Shown here: one piece after another, positions 44,666 to 53,593 of the stretch | Layout: the number at the start of each line of letters is the position of its first letter | Position numbering within the stretch: the first letter of the stretch is position 1 | Assembly (NCBI RefSeq): GCF_010645065.1 | Contig: NZ_JAADZW010000001.1 | Coordinates: 124,001-188,000, forward strand | Direction of reading: 5' to 3' | Source: Flavobacterium fluviatile | GTDB lineage: Bacteria > Bacteroidota > Bacteroidia > Flavobacteriales > Flavobacteriaceae | Length of the DNA: 64,000 bases | Position numbers and translations under genes: made by a program | Notes under the pieces: generated by a model | What the model was told of the DNA's origin: nothing | Database searches by the model: none | The model's input: only the letters and a program-made list of their open reading frames with translations

Positions 44666-45472
44666 CTATTTGAAAATCTTCCTGATAAAATGATCACCGA
44701 GCGTTAGGAATGCATCCCTTACTTGATTCTTTTCCTCTTGAGGCTCTTTTTCTTCAGCGCTTTCCATGTCATTAAAGCTGCTGAACACCTCGATATCAAA
44801 TTTAGATATGGTCAGAATCTCGCTTACAGGTATGATGATTCCAAGGTTTGCGATTTCGCCTGTTCTTCCATCTTTTACAAGCTTCTCTATGAGTCTGGTG
44901 TACTGTGTAGTGATCTGGAGCTTCAGGTCTTCTTTGCTCCTGTAGCCACTGAAATTGGGTATTATTGTTATATGGGTTTCGCCGATGGGCTCTGAGATCC
45001 TGTGGACGTAACCAATGTAGACTTTATTGCTTTTTGTGGTGAGCATAAGGAGCTTGTTCTCATCCTTTTTTTCATTCAGGGAGAACCAGAAAAGCCTGTC
45101 GAGCTGGTTTCCCCATTTCTCGACGGTATAGGCAAAAGAAAAGATGCGGCCGAAAAAAAGGTTTAAAAATTTTCCAAGCGGGTAAGAGATTGCGAAAAAG
45201 AATATGGAGTGCTTAAGGCCCGGAACCTCTATGCCGATCAGCCTGCTTACAAAGACGCTAGTACTGGTTCTTAAATCGATCAACAGGGCTGATTTCAGTA
45301 CAAAAAAATCAATAATGTAGCCTATTACGGCAATGAAAAATGCAGCGGCAAGGGAATTGAAGATCAGCCTCTGTTTTTCAATTCTCTGATGATAGAAGCG
45401 CGTAAGATTAAAAGTGATTAGAAATAGATACCCAGAGAGCAGCGGTAAGATAATGAGGTCAAGTCTGGGCAT
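44666..45472 (-). CDS. Membrane protein with a cytoplasmic domain, unknown function
   Basis: This 268-residue protein has three or four N-terminal membrane segments (about 5-24, 42-60, 86-112). A soluble beta-rich domain follows (MLTTKSNKVYIGYVHRISEP ... HITIIPNFSGYRSKEDL, about 143-195), which looks like a small Sm/SH3-type barrel, and then an acidic tail. It is 15 bases downstream of the 45488 gene on the same strand, so the two form an operon. I do not recognise it. Confidence 0.78.
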   Translation of the reverse strand: MPRLDLIILPLLSGYLFLITFNLTRFYHQRIEKQRLIFNSLAAAFFIAVIGYIIDFFVLKSALLIDLRTSTSVFVSRLIGIEVPGLKHSIFFFAISYPLGKFLNLFFGRIFSFAYTVEKWGNQLDRLFWFSLNEKKDENKLLMLTTKSNKVYIGYVHRISEPIGETHITIIPNFSGYRSKEDLKLQITTQYTRLIEKLVKDGRTGEIANLGIIIPVSEILTISKFDIEVFSSFNDMESAEEKEPQEEKNQVRDAFLTLGDHFIRKIFK

Positions 45473-45487
45473 AGGCTTTGGGTGTTG

Positions 45488-45700
45488 CTATTTGACGTCA
45501 GTCAGATGGTTCTTTGAAGCCTTATTATATTTGTCCACAGAGGCGTTGAGTTTTTTAAGCAGCTCGATCGACTCCTCCTTGTCATTGAAAATATCCTCGC
45601 TTTTCATATAAAAAGCTCCGCCAGAGGTCACTCTGATTCTCTGAAGATCGGAATTATGCACTTTTTCCTTCCAGTTCTGAATTGCTTTTATAAGTCCCAT
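45488..45700 (-). CDS. Small hypothetical protein in an operon with the membrane protein
   Basis: This 70-residue basic protein begins MGLIKAIQNWKEKVHNSDL and is helical toward the end (SIELLKKLNASVDKYNKASK). There is no signal or membrane segment. Its close spacing to the downstream membrane-protein gene supports it. The stretch from 45701 to 46052 shows nothing recognisable. Confidence 0.6.
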   Translation of the reverse strand: MGLIKAIQNWKEKVHNSDLQRIRVTSGGAFYMKSEDIFNDKEESIELLKKLNASVDKYNKASKNHLTDVK

Positions 45701-46052
45701 GCGAATATAATTTGTATGTAAAAATAGGAATTATTTTGGTTGTATGCAAATTTCGAGACGATTCAGTTTTCCTTGTTTTCAACAGTTTACGTTTATGTCC
45801 TAAATTAAGGATGCTCTTATACGGCAGGTTTTGCATAATCTCAAGGGAGAGTGTATTTTAAGACAGCGCAAAGCCGTTCTGCGTTTGATTCATGCGGTGG
45901 GTATTTCGGAGGCCAGCGTATTATCTGGGACGCTTGCCTCTGTCTGAAGGAGGGGTAAGAATCAGGAATAGTAATGATCAGATGGATCATAAAGGTGATG
46001 TCCGGCACCGTCTATAAGGGATGTTTAAAGTTATCTTTACAAAAGAGCTTCT

Positions 46053-46190
46053 TTAGATGTCAAAGCAGTATTCCTCAAAGTAGAGCTGGCACATAAAAAC
46101 ATGATGTGGCCCACGGTGGTAGTTTTTTACAGATTCCCTAATCAATTTTCCAATTCTTCATGGATGTTTTCCAAGAAAAGCTCCACGGAG
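46053..46190 (-). pseudogene. Decayed copy of the mobile-element gene at 24168
   Basis: The minus strand encodes HRGPHHVFMCQLYFEEYCFDI and a stop (46053), which aligns with the C-terminus APHYTFVCWLCFEEYCYDL of the 24168 protein. Upstream, in another frame, ENIHEELEN matches its ENIRTELEE. Frameshifts and stops show it is dead. The following conserved block B has the same relation to it as block A has to the intact gene. Confidence 0.65.
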
Positions 46191-46242
46191 AAAAAATGTG
46201 AAAAAAGACAAGAAATCAGTGGACCGTTAGAAGATGCAGAGA

Positions 46243-46348
46243 GTTATAAGTCCCGAAGTACAGGAAAACGCACATAGAACAAGTATGAGCGGGCAACATG
46301 CGGCGAGCACTATCTTGGCTGTCTTTTAACAGTTTGGAATTGAAAATA
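46243..46348. other. Conserved noncoding block B
   Basis: GTTATAAGTCCCGAAG (46243-46258) and then AGCACTATCTTGGCTGTC and TTTTAACAGTTTGGAATTG (about 46306-46342) repeat block A at 25066-25190 in order and orientation. The block survives although the neighbouring gene is decayed and ssb is missing. Confidence 0.5.
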
Positions 46349-46462
46349 ATATTACATGTTTAAAGGCAATATTTTCGTTCCAAATAATTACTTTAAAAGT
46401 CAATAGTCCAGAAAAAAGCAATTAAAAATCAAAGTACATTTTGTTGGTTATATTATCAAAAA

Positions 46463-46484
46463 AATCAGGTATATATACCTGATT
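46463..46484. promoter_or_regulatory. Perfect 22-bp palindrome upstream of hamA
   Basis: AATCAGGTATA and TATACCTGATT form an uninterrupted dyad, a likely dimer-binding operator about 180 bases before hamA. Confidence 0.5.
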
Positions 46485-46524
46485 CCAATAAAAATTAAAG
46501 AAGTATTTTTAATTTTAATGACTC

Positions 46525-46542
46525 TTTACGTAAAACCGTAAA
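46525..46542. promoter_or_regulatory. TTTACG-N6-CGTAAA palindrome upstream of hamA
   Basis: TTTACG and CGTAAA flank TAAAAC. The site and its A/T-rich downstream run resemble the 40109 site before the sdp-like operon. It is about 120 bases before hamA. Confidence 0.45.
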
Positions 46543-46663
46543 AGAAATTAAAAACCATTTTTTAAGTTTGAAAATTATTGGAACAGACTTCGTTGGTCTT
46601 TAGGAGTTTATCTGTTGTAAATAAAGAATGCGAAGAGATTAATAATAAAAAAATAATTATTGT

Positions 46664-47503
46664 ATGGCGCGCCCATTTGAGTCTGATTTAGTCCTTTCTG
46701 AAAAAATTTCAGATACTAATCTTCGCGTTTATCATGTTGGTTTCGAATCTAATAAATTCAGACTTACACCACTGGTTGAAGTAATCAGAAAGGTGATTCC
46801 GGAGTTTGCTTTTGGATATCATGAGGGTATGACTCTGTCTTATACAGAAGTGGTGGAAAGAATTGTAGAAGCTGCCAATACAGTTTATCTGACTGATAAG
46901 TACAAAAGGCGCGGAGAATTTGGCGAATTAATTCTGCATCTTCTTTTAAGGGACTGGTGCAATACAATACCTCTAGTTTCAAAAATTTATTTTAAGGATT
47001 CGCATAATGCGACCGTCCATGGTTTTGACGGAATTCATATTACAATTGAAGAGAACAAAAAAAAATTATGGCTGGGGGAATCCAAGCTTTATATGGATGG
47101 CGAGAGCGGTGTTAAGGAATTGGCAAAGGATGTCTTAAATCATGTAAATGCCAATTATCTAAAAAAAGAATTCGAGCTGATTCGCCGCAAAATACCACAG
47201 GAAATACCTGATGTTGAATATTGGATGAATTTAATGCACAAGCATAAGAATCTTGATGAAGTATTTGATACTATCGTAATACCTTTAGTATGTACTTACA
47301 GCAGTAAGATTTTTGTAGATCATTGTGATAATACAGATGATTATTTTGCTGCTTTGGAAAAGGAATGCAGGGAGCTATTTGAAATATTTAATGGCAAGGT
47401 TGAAACTGATGTTGAACTACTGTTGCTGCTACTGCCTGTTCCGTGTAAAGATGAACTTAATACAGAACTTGACAGCCGACTTAAAAACATGCAAAAAATA
47501 TGA
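46664..47503 (+). CDS. hamA: Hachiman anti-phage system effector nuclease HamA (DUF1837)
   Basis: This 279-residue protein has the DUF1837 layout. RGEFGELILHLLLRD is near 83-97. HGFDGIHI (Asp122) and LWLGESKLY (Glu139, Lys141) give a PD-(D/E)xK nuclease core. In characterised Hachiman systems HamA is a DNase held in check by the helicase HamB and released when HamB senses damaged or phage-altered DNA. The stop overlaps the hamB start by 4 bases, as expected for the pair. Confidence 0.92.
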   Translation: MARPFESDLVLSEKISDTNLRVYHVGFESNKFRLTPLVEVIRKVIPEFAFGYHEGMTLSYTEVVERIVEAANTVYLTDKYKRRGEFGELILHLLLRDWCNTIPLVSKIYFKDSHNATVHGFDGIHITIEENKKKLWLGESKLYMDGESGVKELAKDVLNHVNANYLKKEFELIRRKIPQEIPDVEYWMNLMHKHKNLDEVFDTIVIPLVCTYSSKIFVDHCDNTDDYFAALEKECRELFEIFNGKVETDVELLLLLLPVPCKDELNTELDSRLKNMQKI

Positions 47504-49689
47504 GTTTTGATAACTATGATGATGCTATTAAGTATATAGGATCCAAATCGCAATTTACTTTTGAAGAAAGCTATGAAATATTAAGCTTCATAAATAGAAC
47601 TTATTCTTCTAATGTTCATGATGGCAGGGATCTTGTAATCCGTTTGTTGGAAAGAGGGAACTGCATCGATGATCAATGCATGGAATTGCTAAATGACATT
47701 ATCCAAAGTTACGGACTGTATCCATATATTGATGAGAAAATTCTAACGGGCAGCTCATCATTGCGTTATGAACTGCATAAATCTCCCTATCTGAAAGGAG
47801 TATTTCTGCATGAAGAGCAATTTGAAATTTCCACAGCCTTGCAAAGCGATAAAAGTGTAGTGCTGAGTGCACCTACGAGTTTTGGAAAAAGCCTTCTTAT
47901 AGAAGAAATAGTTGCAAGCGGAAAGTACAAAAATCTGGTTGTTATCCAGCCTACTTTAGCATTACTTGATGAAACCAGAAAAAAGCTTTCAAAATACAAT
48001 GAGTTTTACAAGATTATCGTTTCAACTGCTCAAGAACCCTCACAAACAATGGGGAATTTATTTTTGTTTACAGGTGAGCGAGTTGTGGAGTACCACAAAT
48101 TTCCAAAAATAGAGTTTTTTATAATTGATGAGTTTTATAAGCTGAGTCTTAAAAGGGGAGATGATCGTGCAATAACGCTAAATACTGCTTTGCACAAATT
48201 ACTGAAACACACTTCAAAATTTTATATGCTCGGCCCGATGATTAAGGAAATACCATTGGAGTTTAAGGAAAAATATGATTTACTGTGGTACCCATCGGAT
48301 TTTAGAACTGTTGCTGTTGACGAAATATCTCTGGAAATCAAGGAGAGTTTGAAAATGAAGGAGAAAGAGGAAAAGAAAAAAAATGATCTCTTCGAACTTT
48401 TGATCACAACTGAGGAACCGACCTTGATTTATTGTTCATCGCCGAAAAAAGCCACTGATCTTGCCATTGAGTTTGTGGATTTTATCAAGATAAGAAAACC
48501 TGATCTACTATCAGTTAATGAAAATTCAGATGTGATAGAGTGGTTAATACAAAATATAAACAACACCTGGTTTCTAATTGAAGGATTACAGAGATTTACA
48601 GCAATCCATCACGGAGCCGTGCCCAGACATTTGGGAAGTACAATCGTAGATCTATTCAATAAACGACATATAAAATATCTGTTTTGCACATCCACTTTGA
48701 TTGAAGGTGTTAATACCTCAGCAAAAAATGTAATTTTATTTGACAAAAAGAAAGGCACAAAAGATATCGATTTCTTTGATTATAAAAATATAGCCGGAAG
48801 AAGTGGCAGAATGAATAATTATTTTATAGGCAATGTTTATCGATTTGAAGCACGGCCAAACCAACTGGAACTAAATGTAGACATCCCTATATTTTCTCAG
48901 GATGATGCTCCACTTGAAATATTAATCAATCTTGATAATTCCGAGCTGAAAGCAACTTCAAAAGAAAGATTAAAGGAATTTGATGAGTTTGATGATGAGT
49001 TTAAAGATATCTTAAGAAAGAACTCGTCCCTTCCAATTGACGGTCAGATCAATATCTTGCGAGAAATAGAAGCAAACTTATCTGTTTATCATGATCTTTT
49101 GAATTGGGACACTTTCCCAAAATATAAAAATCTACAAGCCATTACCAAGTTCTGCTGGGACAATTTGAAAAAGAAAGGGGATAATAAAGCAGGTATCTTA
49201 AGTGCAGATCAACTGGCCGCACTAACTTTAAAATATGGTTTTAAAAAATCCGTCAAGGGCGTAATAGACGAATTGTTTGAAGAGCAATATTGGAAAGAAA
49301 GAATTGAAAATGAAAGAGAGAGGATAAATTATTTGTCCTATTTTGTGCTTAATATTACCAGGCATTGGTTTGACTACAAGCTGCCTAAGTGGATTACTGT
49401 TGTTAACGATATTCAAAAGTACGTCTTTGAAAAACATGGATTAAGTTTTGGAAATTATTCCTTTTATGCAACTCAATTAGAAAATGGCTTTCTGCCAAAT
49501 AATCTAGCCGCTTTGCTCGAATATGACATTCCTCACTCAGCGATAGTTAAAATCAATAAAACTTTGAGAGCGAGGAATATTGAGCCAGAAGATTTAATCG
49601 CAAGTTTCAGCCGTCATGGCGCTGAAGAGAGATTGAAGCAAATTGGACTGATTCAATATGAAATTAATAAGATTAAGTCTGTAAACTAG
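47500..49689 (+). CDS. hamB: Hachiman helicase HamB
   Basis: This 729-residue superfamily 2 helicase has Walker A APTSFGKS at 124-131, motif Ia VVIQPTLALLDE, motif II as DEFY (210-213) instead of DEAD/H, and motif VI NIAGRSGRMN. Its position after hamA and the four-base overlap identify it as HamB. The final ~250 residues are helical and probably contact HamA. HamB uses ATP to scan DNA and gates HamA. Confidence 0.92.
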   Translation: MSFDNYDDAIKYIGSKSQFTFEESYEILSFINRTYSSNVHDGRDLVIRLLERGNCIDDQCMELLNDIIQSYGLYPYIDEKILTGSSSLRYELHKSPYLKGVFLHEEQFEISTALQSDKSVVLSAPTSFGKSLLIEEIVASGKYKNLVVIQPTLALLDETRKKLSKYNEFYKIIVSTAQEPSQTMGNLFLFTGERVVEYHKFPKIEFFIIDEFYKLSLKRGDDRAITLNTALHKLLKHTSKFYMLGPMIKEIPLEFKEKYDLLWYPSDFRTVAVDEISLEIKESLKMKEKEEKKKNDLFELLITTEEPTLIYCSSPKKATDLAIEFVDFIKIRKPDLLSVNENSDVIEWLIQNINNTWFLIEGLQRFTAIHHGAVPRHLGSTIVDLFNKRHIKYLFCTSTLIEGVNTSAKNVILFDKKKGTKDIDFFDYKNIAGRSGRMNNYFIGNVYRFEARPNQLELNVDIPIFSQDDAPLEILINLDNSELKATSKERLKEFDEFDDEFKDILRKNSSLPIDGQINILREIEANLSVYHDLLNWDTFPKYKNLQAITKFCWDNLKKKGDNKAGILSADQLAALTLKYGFKKSVKGVIDELFEEQYWKERIENERERINYLSYFVLNITRHWFDYKLPKWITVVNDIQKYVFEKHGLSFGNYSFYATQLENGFLPNNLAALLEYDIPHSAIVKINKTLRARNIEPEDLIASFSRHGAEERLKQIGLIQYEINKIKSVN

Positions 49690-49716
49690 TGAACAAAATT
49701 TCTCGAATATAAACAG

Positions 49717-49747
49717 TTATTGCACTTTTTTGAAACAAGTGTAATAA
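49717..49747. promoter_or_regulatory. Inverted repeat before the nuclease-ATPase operon
   Basis: TTATTGCACTT (49717-49727) and AAGTGTAATAA (49737-49747) pair with one G-T wobble. No T-run follows, so it is more likely an operator than a terminator. It lies in the 170-base gap between hamB and the next gene. Confidence 0.4.
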
Positions 49748-49859
49748 AAAGATAAAATATTATAATAGGAATATTTTTATATTAGCAATTTATCTATTGA
49801 ATTTTTTAAAGCCTAAGCTCTTTAAAGCTTAAGCCGCCATTTATAACATCAAAAATATT

Positions 49860-52547
49860 ATGGGAGGTAATGCAGGAATACGAGGTTATCTGATACAGAC
49901 AATTATTTGTGTCTTAGATACACTCGAAAGTGATAATCATTGGACGTCAGTTACGCTTGAACCGTTAGATGAGTCAGAAAAAGTGGATATTAGATGGAAA
50001 TATTCCGACGGCACTGTAAAATTATGCCAGGTAAAATCCTCTGAGAACATCATTCGGCATTCGGCTGCCAAAATATGGTGTGAAGAGCTTGAAACCGAAT
50101 CTCCAAATGCCTCTAATTATGAACTGATAGTTATTGGAAGTGTAGATCAGAAACTCTTAAAAGCAACAGAAATCGGCAAAGTAAAAATAGGTGAAATTAA
50201 ACCTTTGAACACACAGGTTCTTATAGATCAGGCATCAACAAAAATAGATAGATATTATGAGGGAAAAAACAAACCTAAAATTTCGTCGCAGGTTAGAGAA
50301 CTTATAGTAAAAGCCTTAACCTTAGAATTTGGCACCAGTTCTATTATTGGAGAAGAAATATCTAGAGCTGACTTTGATAAAAAGCTTTTAGCTTGGATTG
50401 TTGCTGTTGAAAATCAGTTAGATTCTAACCCTTTTGCTTCTTTGGCACCACCTATTGAAAACCAGAATACTCCGATTAACCATAGAATAGTTAAAAAAAT
50501 ATTAGAGCTCATCGGCTGGCATCAGTTTGGAGAAAATTATAAAGTAGAACAGTTTAATGAGAAAACGGAGGAAGATGATGTATATACTGTTAATTTTTTT
50601 GGTGACTTTGAAAGCAAATTAAAAGAAGAATCAGGTGATTTCTTGATGATTTCCTCTCTTCACTCAGTTAAATACCCGGATTCTTCAAAGACAGAAATAA
50701 CAAAATATCTTCATGATATAGATATTATATATTCAGATTTAGAAGAAAAAAATAAAATTCCACATAAACGTTATGAATCCACCGATGTTTACAGCTTCTT
50801 ATTTTGGCTGTCAACTGACAACGATGAAGTTTCGAGGGATTTTATCCATTTTAGTAAAGAAAACTATAAAAGAAACTTGCTTAATGAAAATATAACTTAC
50901 TTTTTAATTGATAATAACAAAGCAAATTTTTTGATCAGCAGCATAACGACAGCGAAAAATTATAGGCCAGACGTTCCTGTTAAATTTGCGTACCCAATCA
51001 CTGAAGCCAATCAGAGCCCACAGCATATAGGAGAAAGAGGGCTAAAACTTCCACCTCAATTTATTAATTCTTCTGTAATTCCAATTACGAAGGAAAGTAA
51101 ATCAAAAATAAGTTTTCTTCTTTTCTGTTCTGATCCGTATTCGCCAGAAGCATTAAAGAAACTTATCTGGCTAACTATAAGCCTTACCAGCGGTTATGGT
51201 AATGAATATCGACTTTATTTTCCAGATTATAATGAAGAGGAAGATAAGAACGATGCTCTTGAGATTATCCGTTCCTTTAATGAAGAACTTTTGGATGAGA
51301 AAGTCACAATATTAAAATATCACAATATTGATTCAGAAGCATTAGATTCCTTATCAACTACTAAATCAATCACCAATAAGAATGAAGTTTACCAAGAAGA
51401 CAACCAACCATCTCTAGTTAATTCTAAACACTTAAATGAAGCTTTTATAAATATTTTGCCATATGGGGACATTATAAAACCTTTTTTAAAAACAGATGCA
51501 ATAACAGCTAACGACATTAAATTTTTCCTTGCCAAAAAAGGTGTTTATACAAAAAATGCAGATATTAAAAAACTGATAGAATTGATGAGTTCTCTGCTCT
51601 TCAGTCCTAAAGAACTTGAAGATTTTAAATCATATATCGATGTTAAAGGGAAAACTGTAAACAGTTCTGATGCATTTTTTAATATTAAACAGGATGAAAC
51701 ATTAGAGTCTGTTTTTAAGAAAGTGAAAATCAATACTGATAATCTGACGGAAGGATTAAATGTAAAAATAATAAATCCCGATAGCCTTAAGTTTGAAGCC
51801 AGTCCTGCTAAAGATGAATATAAAATGACATTGATTACAGAAACCAAAGATCCTACAAGCAGTTTATTAGTTAATACCAAACCGGGCAAGGCAGAAATAG
51901 TAATCAAGAAAAAAGACAACCAGCTGGTTGTCGTAACTGAAAATACGATTAGCAAAGCAGACAAATATATTGTAAACCGCCTTGTCAAACTTGTTGAAGA
52001 TGAATTTACAAGAATAGATTTTATTGAAGAGGAGAAAATTAAGGTTATGTTTAAAAATTTCAGTTCCAATACTGAGCGGGTGAATTTTCTGCTCAGCTTC
52101 AGCAATATTGCATCTTCGACAATGTTTCATGAAGCTGATATCCAGTCAATAAAATTCAAGTTTGATGAGAATACCGAAATACCAGAGCTTTACCGTGATA
52201 AAGTGGATAAAGATCTGGTTATAAATTTTGAGGGAAAAGGACTCCAGACTCTTACTGAGCTTAGTGAGCAGAATGCGAAAGGGTCTATATTTTTAGAAGA
52301 AATGAAAGTCCTCTACAAGTTCAGTTTTTTCAATATAAAAAATGGTATGTATAAGGTTACTTTTAATTTTTCAAATGCGCTGAAAAATAAGCCAGAATTT
52401 GACGGTGTTTTCAAATCTGCACCGTATCTGATCAAAACTGAATCAGTAAAGGCTTTATCAAGCATTGCAAACCTCGAAAAAGAGCTAGGAAAAGAAATTG
52501 AAAATCTTAAACTTGAAAAACTAAAATTATTTAATATAATAAAATGA
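49860..52547 (+). CDS. Large protein with an N-terminal Cap4-like (DUF4297-type) nuclease domain
   Basis: This 895-residue cytoplasmic protein begins GIRGYLIQTIICVLDTLES. A restriction-like core follows: TLEPLDESEKVDIRW (Asp43) and TVKLCQVKSSEN (Gln57, Lys59), matching the E-D-QxK pattern of Cap4/DUF4297 double-strand DNA nucleases used as effectors in defence systems. The remaining ~700 residues match nothing I know. They include a beta-rich C-terminal third (SSLLVNTKPGKAEIVIKKKD) and end in charged helices. The stop overlaps the next start (ATGA), so it is coupled to the NA37-like gene. Confidence 0.75.
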   Translation: MGGNAGIRGYLIQTIICVLDTLESDNHWTSVTLEPLDESEKVDIRWKYSDGTVKLCQVKSSENIIRHSAAKIWCEELETESPNASNYELIVIGSVDQKLLKATEIGKVKIGEIKPLNTQVLIDQASTKIDRYYEGKNKPKISSQVRELIVKALTLEFGTSSIIGEEISRADFDKKLLAWIVAVENQLDSNPFASLAPPIENQNTPINHRIVKKILELIGWHQFGENYKVEQFNEKTEEDDVYTVNFFGDFESKLKEESGDFLMISSLHSVKYPDSSKTEITKYLHDIDIIYSDLEEKNKIPHKRYESTDVYSFLFWLSTDNDEVSRDFIHFSKENYKRNLLNENITYFLIDNNKANFLISSITTAKNYRPDVPVKFAYPITEANQSPQHIGERGLKLPPQFINSSVIPITKESKSKISFLLFCSDPYSPEALKKLIWLTISLTSGYGNEYRLYFPDYNEEEDKNDALEIIRSFNEELLDEKVTILKYHNIDSEALDSLSTTKSITNKNEVYQEDNQPSLVNSKHLNEAFINILPYGDIIKPFLKTDAITANDIKFFLAKKGVYTKNADIKKLIELMSSLLFSPKELEDFKSYIDVKGKTVNSSDAFFNIKQDETLESVFKKVKINTDNLTEGLNVKIINPDSLKFEASPAKDEYKMTLITETKDPTSSLLVNTKPGKAEIVIKKKDNQLVVVTENTISKADKYIVNRLVKLVEDEFTRIDFIEEEKIKVMFKNFSSNTERVNFLLSFSNIASSTMFHEADIQSIKFKFDENTEIPELYRDKVDKDLVINFEGKGLQTLTELSEQNAKGSIFLEEMKVLYKFSFFNIKNGMYKVTFNFSNALKNKPEFDGVFKSAPYLIKTESVKALSSIANLEKELGKEIENLKLEKLKLFNIIK

Positions 52548-53584
52548 TAGATTTCACCGGAGTTAAACTACAGAATATGGCTACTCATTTTGTCGGAAAC
52601 AAATTGAGGGACGAAGGAATTAAAATTTCAGCAGGAGAGGTAAGCATTCCTGAGGGAGATACAAAAAAATATCTGTTAAAGTATTTGTTGTCCTCTTTTA
52701 ATGATAATGAAAAGTTCAATTTTACCAATCCTACAGAGCTGTCATTAAATGCTGTGTACACTTTAATTAGTAGAATATTTTCTGATATAGATTCATTTTA
52801 TGAGAATTCTATTGAACTTTCAAAGCATCTATACTCAAGTTCGACCCATCCAAAAGTAAATGGAGGAGAGTTTACGGTTTGTCTGTTTGAAAATATTCTT
52901 TTAGACGGAATTGAAACAAATGCAATAGGTCTATTTAAGACTGAGGTTAAAGATGTATTTCTAAAATTTGATTCAACAAAAGATAATTATATAATAAGAT
53001 ATGATAATGGGGTTAATGTAGGTAAACTGGATAAGGGCTGCCTAATATTTGAACAGCAGGTTGAAAATGGATTTAAGGTCTGCATTGTCGATTCAAATAA
53101 ATCTAATGACACCCAATATTGGAAAGATAACTTTTTAAACATTAAGCCTCTTTCAGACGAATACCATTTCACTAAAAATTTTCTTTCAATTACAAAAGAT
53201 TTTGTAACAAATCAGCTTTCAGAAGAATTTGAAGTGAGCAAAGCTGATAAAATAGATATGTTAAATCGCTCAGTAGAATATTTTAAAACACATGATAGAT
53301 TTGAGAAAAAAAGCTTTGAAGAAGCGGTGTTTGATAATCCTGAAATGATACAGTCATTTAGAAGTTATGACGAAGAGTATAGAGAAAGCAAAAATGTAGA
53401 GATTTCAGATGATTTTGCAATTTCATCGCACGCTGTTAAAAAACAGTCCCGCGTCTTTAAAAGTGTTTTGAAACTGGATAGGAATTTTGATATTTATATT
53501 CATGGCAATAAGGATTTGATAGAAAAGGGCACAGAAAAGGACGGCAGAAAATTCTATAAAATTTATTATGAAGAAGAAAAGTAA
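52544..53584 (+). CDS. NA37 nucleoid-associated (YejK/NdpA-like) protein
   Basis: This 346-residue protein has features of the 37-kDa nucleoid-associated family. They include GGEFTVCLFENILLDGIETNAIGLFKTEVKDVFLKF near 105-140, CLIFEQQVENGFKVCIVDSNKSNDTQYWKDNFLNIKPL near 165-205, and KTHDRFEKKSFEEAVFDNPE near 245-265. Such proteins bind DNA and recur in defence islands. The start overlaps the preceding stop by 4 bases, and the next gene begins 9 bases on. It may direct the neighbouring nuclease and ATPase to DNA, as an inference. Confidence 0.78.
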   Translation: MIDFTGVKLQNMATHFVGNKLRDEGIKISAGEVSIPEGDTKKYLLKYLLSSFNDNEKFNFTNPTELSLNAVYTLISRIFSDIDSFYENSIELSKHLYSSSTHPKVNGGEFTVCLFENILLDGIETNAIGLFKTEVKDVFLKFDSTKDNYIIRYDNGVNVGKLDKGCLIFEQQVENGFKVCIVDSNKSNDTQYWKDNFLNIKPLSDEYHFTKNFLSITKDFVTNQLSEEFEVSKADKIDMLNRSVEYFKTHDRFEKKSFEEAVFDNPEMIQSFRSYDEEYRESKNVEISDDFAISSHAVKKQSRVFKSVLKLDRNFDIYIHGNKDLIEKGTEKDGRKFYKIYYEEEK

Positions 53585-53593
53585 TTAGTTTAT

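Noticed and set aside
51545..52105. A 186-codon minus-strand frame inside the 49860 gene
   Set aside because: It is an antisense shadow of a coding region, rich in Ser and Leu with no domain.
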